The notes beneath the pieces were generated by a model. It was given only the letters and a program-made list of their open reading frames with translations. It did no database searches and was not told the DNA's origin. Shown here piece by piece: positions 56,745 through 64,000 of a DNA stretch of 64,000 nt (position 1 is the first letter of the stretch; the number at the start of each line of letters is the position of its first letter). The stretch covers positions 52,348,684 through 52,412,683 of the forward strand of contig NC_087064.1 in the NCBI RefSeq assembly GCF_963678635.1. Reading direction: 5' to 3'. The position numbers and the translations under genes are program-made. This DNA is from Symsagittifera roscoffensis (lineage: Eukaryota; Xenacoelomorpha; Acoela; Convolutidae).

Positions 56745-59700
56745 CGAAAGTCGGAAGAACAAGACTAGGTTTGAAAACTGGTGAGATTTAGATTTAGTTT
56801 TTACTTTCTTCTCGTCGGATTGTTTAGTTTTCATTATATTACCTACACTTAATAAATTGATCGAGGCAGTTCCCTAGTGGAGGCAGCTCCATAGGAGTTA
56901 TATTCCATGATCTTGCAAGATTCTTGCAAAAGAGGGTTATCTTGCAAGATCTTGCAAGATGGAGGTTATCTTGAAAGAACCTTGGAAGAGGGAGGCTTTC
57001 TTGTGAGAACTTTGCAAGATTCTTGCAAAATAACCATTCTAAAAATGTTGTCTAAAATAAAAAAAATAACAGAAACTAGGTGTATGATCAAAACGAATTG
57101 ATTGTAGATCGAGAACGCAAAACATTTTCGAGTTGATCTGAAAAAAAAAAAGGTTTTTTTTTCAAAATTGTTATTTGAATTGTTAAAAATTGTGGAGAGT
57201 GTGCTCTCGATGAATCATATTGGTTCTGTTTTGCAGTCATTCAAACTTTTTCGAACTCAGAAAAAAAACTTGAAATGATTTTGATGTTTTTTTTACAATC
57301 GAAAGAAAATTAATCAATTTCCCTTTTGTTTTTTTATTGAGTCTAAACTTTTGTCATTTTTATAAGTTTTTAAGACATTACGAGACCAAGTGTTGTATTT
57401 TGGGATTTTCAAGCAGATTCCTCAACAAGAACGCTCCCTTTGTTCGACTTTTGTTCTTTTGACAAAATTTTAACATTTTCTGAAGACTTGTCTCTGGAAC
57501 CCAACGTAAGGAGGGGTTGAATGGTTCTTCTGGTGAGGTGGTTTCCGGTATAGTAAAGGACAAAGGGACAATTGTTACGGGGTAAGGTGACAAAAAGGCA
57601 AAAGTTTAGGGGGGAGCGATTGGAATTGTTTAGAGTTTGGAAAATTTTAAATTTCGAAATCGAGTGTGCTGTGTTCTTGTTCTGCAAAGTTTCTGTAACA
57701 CTCATTTAATATAAGCAAAGCCAAATTGACTTGGAAAAATCTGTTCTCATTGTTTTTAAATTGATCATAAAGTTTTTGAAGTTTGATAAAATAGTGGTAT
57801 CCATCAGCTCATCTCGATTGGCGTAATATTGTGAAAAAACGGAGTCAAAAAAACCTATCTTTCATCTTGTGCTTTTAATCTTGTGATTTATTTCTTTAAA
57901 ACAATGTTCTCATTTGATTTAAATTGTTTTTTCCCTATTTTGAGAGATTTAGGAATTTAGCCGCCAATCACAAAGAAAGTAGAGAAAATTGAAGCTTTCT
58001 TGGGGCAACTGCCTAGCGGGCTGTGTGTATGTATGCGTATCTAAGATTGCTTCCTGCTTCCACAAACGCTACTTGGTTGTCTTCGCGTGTCCTGCTAATT
58101 TCGTCCAAAAAACTGTATTCTTAAAGATGTTGCAAAAACAAGGTTATCTTTAAAGGAGGCTGTCTTGCAAGATCTTGCAAGATCTTTTAAAGAGATGAAT
58201 CCTCTTCAAAACAATCTTGCAAGAGTTTTGCAAGATCTTGCAAGATAACATCCCTTGATGGACTATAGTGGTCCGTCACAGCGCCGATTTTTTGTCCAAA
58301 AACGTAGAATCTAAAGTATTCAGCCACCCAAACTGTCGAGAAAATTTTATTTTATTTGTTCAAAAACTTTTTTTAGCTGCATTTAGGGAATTGAAAGCGA
58401 ACAAAATTGGCCGCCAGCTTGTGGAACCGAAATATTCTAAAACCGCCCAAGGCCGTTGTGGTTTGCGTCGCACAATGCTCGAAAACCTCATGTGCGTTGA
58501 AGTGCTTTTTTTGACTAGGTTCGCCACCGCGTTTTTGATCAGATGGACACATTTTTTACTAAGTAGTGCTGACCTTACCGCTAGGGCTGAGAAGTAGTTG
58601 TGCCAGCTATGAAAAGACCTCTTGATTGAGTTTGGTTTTAAACGCGCCCGTGGTCGTTGTAGCGCATCGATTGGCTCCATTTTTACTACCCTTTCCACTG
58701 AATTTCCGTGTTGGGAAGACATGTCCTCCCATTCGTCGAATTTGTTCATTTTCACATCCTCATGGATAACTATAACTTTCAACCCTCTGTTGTTCGTTTG
58801 TAATGTATCGTCTTTTTGAGGAACATGCTGATCAACTGTTAATGTGCTCCGTTGTGAACACACTTTGATCGCAGTTGCAACATCGTCTAACCGAGTTTTG
58901 ACCGCGGCAATTTGCCCTTCTTTCAAGAAATCCTCTGCCTCTTCTCGGAGACGATCTTTGATCGCCCTTTGGGGGATTTCAATCTCCTCCGCGAGTTCAA
59001 TCTCCTCACTAATCCAATCCCGGTACATTTGTATTAAACGCCTCTTCGTACCACAGGTGTTTTAATTGACCAGCAGAGTTCCATCTGCGCTTCCGTGTTT
59101 ATCATGTTAACCTTGTAGATGTCTCGTAAAAATGGTATCCTAGGTTTCCTTAGCTTCCAATTGGCCACAAGTTTGCTCAATACTTCAGCATTTTGCACTC
59201 TCTCTGTTTCTTAGACAACAATGTGTGCGTTCCTTCTCAAATACAATTCTCACTGGAGTTCACTTTAGGAGTTTTAGTGGCTGGGAAATAATTAAATAAC
59301 TCGATGAAGATACACATGGTAACCAGGATAGTCGGTTGCCTTGTAATTAGCACAAAAATGTTCCGCCCATTTTCACAAAAAAAAAGATTTTTTTTTGGCA
59401 AATAGGCGCTGAATGAAACATTCAAACTAGTTTTTTATAGTAACATCAACTTTTTATAGTCAATTCTGAACAAAAATCTTTCCATAACGAGCATTAGTCG
59501 ATTGCGTTAAGTTTTTGATGTCGTTCGACTGAAAACTCGACTTATTCAGATGACTGTTTGTGGTACCTGAGTTTGCATGAAAAACAATAAAAAAAAGGAA
59601 AATAACAATACACACCCGAATACAAATTTCTTCCCCATTTCCAATGGTCGGAACGAAAACAGTATAACCGAAAGAAAGGATTGAGGTGAATCAAATCCAT

Positions 59701-60469
59701 AAAAAAGTGTTATGAAACATCGAAAAATATAACAAAACTTGCTCTCCCGGGTTGACCAAAAATGCTAATCAAACAACTTTCATATAAGGAAAAAAGCTAA
59801 TCATACACGTTTCATGCAATTCGAAACATACAGAAAATTGAACGAAACGTTTTTGGTATATTTAAACTATATGACTAGCACTTTTCCATAAACCGAAAAA
59901 AAATGATTTTGTATGAAATTTTATTTCTCAAAATTTTGTCGGTAACTGAACACAAGTGGCAAATACCTTGGTTACTCAAAAGTAGAATCATCACAGGTTT
60001 GACCGTCTTGCAAATACAATTACAATCCTTAAACAAGAGACAGATCTTTCAAAGTTCGATGACATCATTTTTTGCAAAATGTATGCAATTTGTATGAGTA
60101 GTCTTAAATTATGGAATTGTATGATTAGCTTTTTAGTCTATGGAGGTCAACCCGGGTTTTTAATCACAAAAAAGTGAAGAGCTATGTTTTCAACTTTAAT
60201 TCCCAACAGTTTGCCAACGCCAAACATACAGAAGGCTGTGATTCATACGCTGTGATGCTGTAATTGAATAAGGCTGTAAGTTTTTTTTTCATTCTCGAAA
60301 TAACTATCAGTTCGTTGAAAACCAAGAATCCGAGAAATTAATTCGATGGACGAATCTACGACATTCTGAACTCTTCCCTCGGTGATTACCGGAAGCTAAT
60401 GAAGTACTTAGCCTCTACTTATGATCACATACGGTTCGGCATCTTTTCAAACGCAACACTCAGCATATC
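56745..60469. repeat. Large tandem duplication, right unit (3.7 kb)
   Basis: Same order as the left unit but with a single 1.57-kb repeat, which lacks about 305 bp between two GTGG words (join near 57,796). That deletion removes the possible exon. The remaining unique block is collinear with the left one, with small deletions (for example the second TTTCATATAA stretch and adjacent 300 bp are missing near 60,040). Confidence 0.8.
58360..59028 (-). CDS. Hypothetical protein, 222 codons, right copy
   Basis: Same gene as at 54,258-54,908 with few substitutions. Here the frame is intact further upstream: MYRDWISEEIELAEEIEIPQ precedes the shared KDRLREEAED. Beyond the ATG the frame stays open only about 11 codons to a stop, while an adjacent frame (KLRKPRIPFLRDIYKVN...VVRRGV) is open just upstream, suggesting either a missing splice or a frameshift. 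Not recognised. The high duplicate similarity reflects recent duplication and says nothing about selection. Confidence 0.45.
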   Translation of the reverse strand: MYRDWISEEIELAEEIEIPQRAIKDRLREEAEDFLKEGQIAAVKTRLDDVATAIKVCSQRSTLTVDQHVPQKDDTLQTNNRGLKVIVIHEDVKMNKFDEWEDMSSQHGNSVERVVKMEPIDALQRPRARLKPNSIKRSFHSWHNYFSALAVRSALLSKKCVHLIKNAVANLVKKSTSTHMRFSSIVRRKPQRPWAVLEYFGSTSWRPILFAFNSLNAAKKSF

Positions 60470-61744
60470 CTTATTCTAAGAAAACAATTCTTTGGTTTTG
60501 AATCTCTAAATTTAAAAATAAAATTTGGTTTTTTGGTGAGAAAATTTTGAAAAACAGATGTTGTTTTTGGGTTTCCTGGAAAAATACTTGATGACAAAAT
60601 ACCTGCAAAATCAACCCATTGAAAAATTTTTAAAGTAAAAATCTTAGAATCCGAACTTTCCTCATTGTACTGTATATACCACTCTATGCTTTTCTCATTG
60701 AAATTAAATATGTTGCTATATACTGCTACTTATTTTCGGGGCTACGTTACAATCAAAATTGTACACATTTTGCGTTCAATGTTTTTTTTTTCAGCGAAAC
60801 ATTTGTTTTTCATTTCATTAAAATTCATCACTGAAAATCATCATCATAATTCGGTCATTTAAAAAATTTGAAATATTTCTTGAAACAAAAAAATTGCAAT
60901 CGGGTGTAGCAATATAGTTTGCTGCCGTACCGACCATTCACAGTAGCAAGTTTTTAATAACAATTAGGAAATTTTTTGTTATTGCGCTATTGTTAATGCA
61001 TTTCCAGCCAATACCGTATGAAAACGTCATCGATGAAGAGTTAAATGTTTGAAAAAAAAATCAAAAATTTTCTAAACCTGGAGGGAGTTTGTTCTGCGAC
61101 TTGAGCATTTTAGTTCTGCAATGAATTTGGCCTGCGATGCAAGTTTTTCTAGTTGTGGAATTTTGCCTGCAACGCAAATAGGTGGAAACTTTTCTGCGAC
61201 ATTGATTTTTAGTTTTTGATAGATTTTTTTCTTACGTTGATTTTTATAGTTTTATATAGATATTGGCCTTTGTTTTTAGCTCGAATTTAGCCTGATTTCA
61301 TAATTTTTATTGTATTTTGGTCCGTGAGTTTTTTATTAAGAAATTTCATCTTGGCGTAAAAAAAATGTTTGAAGATTTACTGCTTATGGAAACTATAATT
61401 TTTTGAAGCGCTTATGAAAAACGCCCCTGAAGTGATACCTTGTTTGTTTTAGTTTTTTGAATGAGCCTCCTATTATATGTAAAATTGGCGATGAACATTT
61501 GTCAAATTTTGTCGTGCGTAAATTTTGATCGGCAAAAACTCTGAGGTTATAAAACTTTTGATTGAGCGATGTACTGCAATCGATCTTTTCTCAGCAACAG
61601 TCTCCTGCTAAAACTTGCTTCGAAGTCGGAAGAAGAAGTTTCACTTTTTAAAACAATCAGTGCAGTTGCTATGATTCTGAACGACACTTTCAATATCTTG
61701 TAATGTGAAAGAATCAGTAATTTTGTACTTAACAGAAATAGCCA
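60470..61744. other. AT-rich non-coding DNA
   Basis: No gene, no clear repeat. Short frames such as 60,665-60,862 are hydrophobic by composition only. Confidence 0.4.
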
Positions 61745-61980
61745 GGGCCAGGGCGGTTTTAAGGGCGTGGGCCTCTTTTTTCATAATTAGGCCTTTTTTG
61801 GCCTGTTTTCTGATAATTATGCCTGCGGCGCAGAAAGTTTGATCAAAATGGGGTCTTAATAGTTAGTTAGTAGAGCTCATAAAATCAATTTGGCCAACCT
61901 AAGGAGGAGGTCGACAGAATTTTCGAATTTTTTTTGAAAATTCGCCCCCCTCCCCCGATAAAGTCCTAGATCTGCCCCTG
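61745..61980 (+). mobile_element. Family 2 MITE, internally deleted
   Basis: Left part CAGGGCGGTTTTAAGGGCG (61,750) is degenerate. GCCTGCGGCGCAGAAAG, AAAATCAATTTGGCCAACC and the right end TCCTAGATCTGCCCCTG (61,965-61,980) match the copies at 40.6 and 43.7 kb. Confidence 0.55.
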
Positions 61981-62968
61981 CTTATAGCTTAAACTTATAT
62001 TGAATTTAATTTTTACTATATCTTTTTGCAGAATAGCTAAATTATAACACATTATAAATATTTTTTTTTTAAGTTAATTTTCTGATAGAAAAAGAATTAT
62101 AATCTATTATAATAGATTAAAAGAGATTTTCGGAAAAATTATAATTGATTATATTTTATTGAAATGTCACCAAAAATGTTATCATTTTAATGGATTATAA
62201 ATCGTTTAAACATCTAAAATTGGAGCTTATAATTAATTATATTTTTGCTAAAAGTACGAATCAATATTTTTCTCTTTTTACTGAGTGCGGGTAGCAGAGC
62301 GTACCAAACAGCATTCAAAAGAGCAATATGCAAATTCAGTTGTTCACCAAGTGATTTGTCGATGGTTCGGGCTAGGGTTTTGTGAGGATCAAAAAACTTG
62401 CATTGTCGCTTCAAGTAATTTGCCAAAACCCAGCCAAAATATCAAACGCATGAAGATTTTACCCCCAACAAAATGAGCTAATTGTAGCAAGAGTGGTTTT
62501 TCAAAACTGTTAATGAGTTAATGATAAAATCAAAAATCAGTCGAATTTTTGGAGCAGTTATTCTGAATGTCTTAAATCGAACCCATAGAAGAAAAAGAGG
62601 TGAAAAATTTTGAATCAAGTAAAGAATAGTACAGCTTAAAGTAGCTTAAAAAAGTAACAAAAGAGCAGGAAGTAAATCATTGGTGCTACATGTTACAAGC
62701 TGCGTGATGGAAATAAATTTTACGAGCAAAAGATTTCAAATAAACTCCAAAATTCGGGTAAAATTTTTGGAATAAAATGTATAGGTTAGTTTTGAGAAGC
62801 CGTAATCGATAAATCAAAGATACGGAACTAATAGGTTTGATGAGGCAATAAACAGTTTGAGTTCAAGTTGCTAATTGCGAAATGAAACTGAACTCTTTTT
62901 GCAAAAATGGCCGCATTCTAAGCGGGACGCATGCAAGTAGGTCCACCAAAGTTCTTTTTAAGCCGCCA
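61981..62968. other. AT-rich DNA with TTATAAT palindromes
   Basis: From 62,040 to 62,245 ATTATAATCTATTATAATAGATT and related words form a dense AT palindrome cluster. A 70-codon minus-strand frame (62,426-62,214) reads fairly protein-like in its first part (LARTIDKSLGEQLNLHIALL) and might be a lone exon; not called. Confidence 0.35.
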
Positions 62969-63785
62969 CCCGTACCCAGGGAATTTTCTGTGCAAGATCT
63001 GAAATTATTTATTTCTAACATAAGTTGGTTCTCTGATCTGAAATTGTTTGTTTCAGATCTTGATAAGAACTTACAATTTTCAGATCTGAAATTTGGATCT
63101 GAAATGGAAAATTTCAGACCTGAAATAACCTTGAAAAAACAGAATTTCAGATCTAAAATCAGATCTGAGAAATCCTTTGTTAAATTATAATTTATGCATT
63201 TCGAGCAAAAATTGGAGTTTTTTTTTGATGTTTCTGCAATACACAATTATATTTAGGTTAACTAGCGGTCAGAAAAGCTTCCAAACATTTTCACAAACAA
63301 TTTTAGTTTTTTTCGAACTAAATTTCTTGTTCAAATGTGTTCAAAAGTTTTCAAAAACTGTTATAAATCCTGTAACATTTTTGAAATTTTAATTCGCAAC
63401 TTATGCGTTTCCAATGTTTATCTCATGCTTGGGGAAACATACTTCGCCAGTGTCCAAATTGAGACTATGCTGAGTACCTGCTAGTAGCTAGCAGAAGCTA
63501 AAAAAAATCCAAAAATAGCAAAAATTGAGTCCGAATCATTGATTTTCAGATCTGAAATAACCAAGAAAAACTAAATTTCAGATCTGAAATTAGATCTGAA
63601 ATAGACTTTTTCAGATCTGAAACAACAAAGAAAAAGAAAATATCAGGCTTGAAATTAGATCTGAAATATTCAATCTTTAAAGTATCCAAGCGTTATTTAA
63701 ACATTTCACAACCTATTTCAGATCTGAATTTTAGATCTGAAAAAGATTATTTCAGATCTGTTTTAGAAAACTTACTGGGTACGGG
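62969..63785. mobile_element. Inverted-repeat element built of TTTCAGATCTGAAA palindromes
   Basis: Left end CCCGTACCCAGGGAATTTTCTG (62,969-62,990) is the imperfect complement of the right end AGAAAACTTACTGGGTACGGG (63,765-63,785), giving termini of about 20 bp. Inside, the palindrome TTTCAGATCTGAAA and half-site variants recur about fifteen to twenty times, clustered at 62,995-63,175 and 63,545-63,765, with a 370-bp spacer between. The small frames on both strands are palindrome artefacts. A foldback-type element is the best fit. Confidence 0.6.
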
Positions 63786-64000
63786 CATTGATATGAGGTT
63801 TGAAAAAAAGCACGCATTTCTTCAAGCAAATTGTTCTGAAAACAGCCCATACATGGCAACTATAGGCAAAAAATTCTTTTTATTAATAATGAGGCCATAT
63901 AATCAGAAGAATGAGGCCATAAAAGGACAGTGCGAGAACATTATGCCGAAATGTTTTCAAATGCAAACTATCTGCACTTGACTTCGTAGACTACACTTGT
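63786..64000. other. Unassigned sequence at the window end
   Basis: A frame (63,649-63,981) crosses the element border and stops at 63,979-63,981. Only its second half lies outside the repeat, and it is too short to judge. Confidence 0.3.

Noticed and set aside
62214-62426. 70-codon minus frame as a gene
   Set aside because: Reads partly protein-like but has no domain, no clear splice sites and an AT-repeat end.

Overview
The window is AT-rich animal DNA. It holds one intron-containing host gene, an integrin alpha chain on the + strand (10,722-19,245), set among transposon copies, LTR-retroelement wreckage and large tandem duplications. The Ty3/gypsy element looks like the env-bearing Tor group of larvacean tunicates: integrase zinc-finger start HPRSGHHGE, Asn/Arg-rich Gag, gag-pol-env order. 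My best guess is an appendicularian with a repeat-expanded genome. This is inferred from recall of families, not from a database search.

Layout. 1-1,462: 3' end of a jockey/CR1-type LINE. 1,463-10,721: mostly non-coding, with a tRNA-like SINE (or LINE tail) pair and two families of non-autonomous inverted-repeat elements. 10,722-19,245: integrin alpha in seven exons; introns 1, 2, 3 and 6 carry copies of the same two families. 20,154-24,865: LTR, decayed gag and the first part of pol of Tor copy 1. 24,885-26,806: a second copy of the integrin 3' end with its flank and the LTR start. 26,840-33,059: Tor copy 2 (gag end, PR, RT, RNase H, INT), broken in many places. 33,185-33,876: an unbroken two-exon gene on the opposite strand, between pol and env. 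34,356-40,210: env, duplicated in tandem. 40,211-47,131: three LTRs separated by internally deleted element copies.

47,178-49,204 is unassigned. 49,205-60,469 is a large tandem duplication. It contains 1.57-kb repeats bounded by ATCTTGCAAGAT palindromes and a duplicated 216-222 aa minus-strand ORF of unknown function. 60,470-64,000 is non-coding apart from a transposon copy and an inverted-repeat element made largely of TTTCAGATCTGAAA palindromes.

The most interesting part is 33.1-46 kb. The Tor-like element appears to have (i) an antisense, spliced accessory gene that is still open while the surrounding gag, pol and env are broken; (ii) a likely divergent promoter with CCAAT and TATA-like boxes; and (iii) a second accessory protein predicted from a 28-codon exon shared with the start of env, spliced in frame to an ORF downstream of env. 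The third layout is the one used by Rec/Rem/Rev-type regulators of complex retroviruses. All three are sequence predictions.
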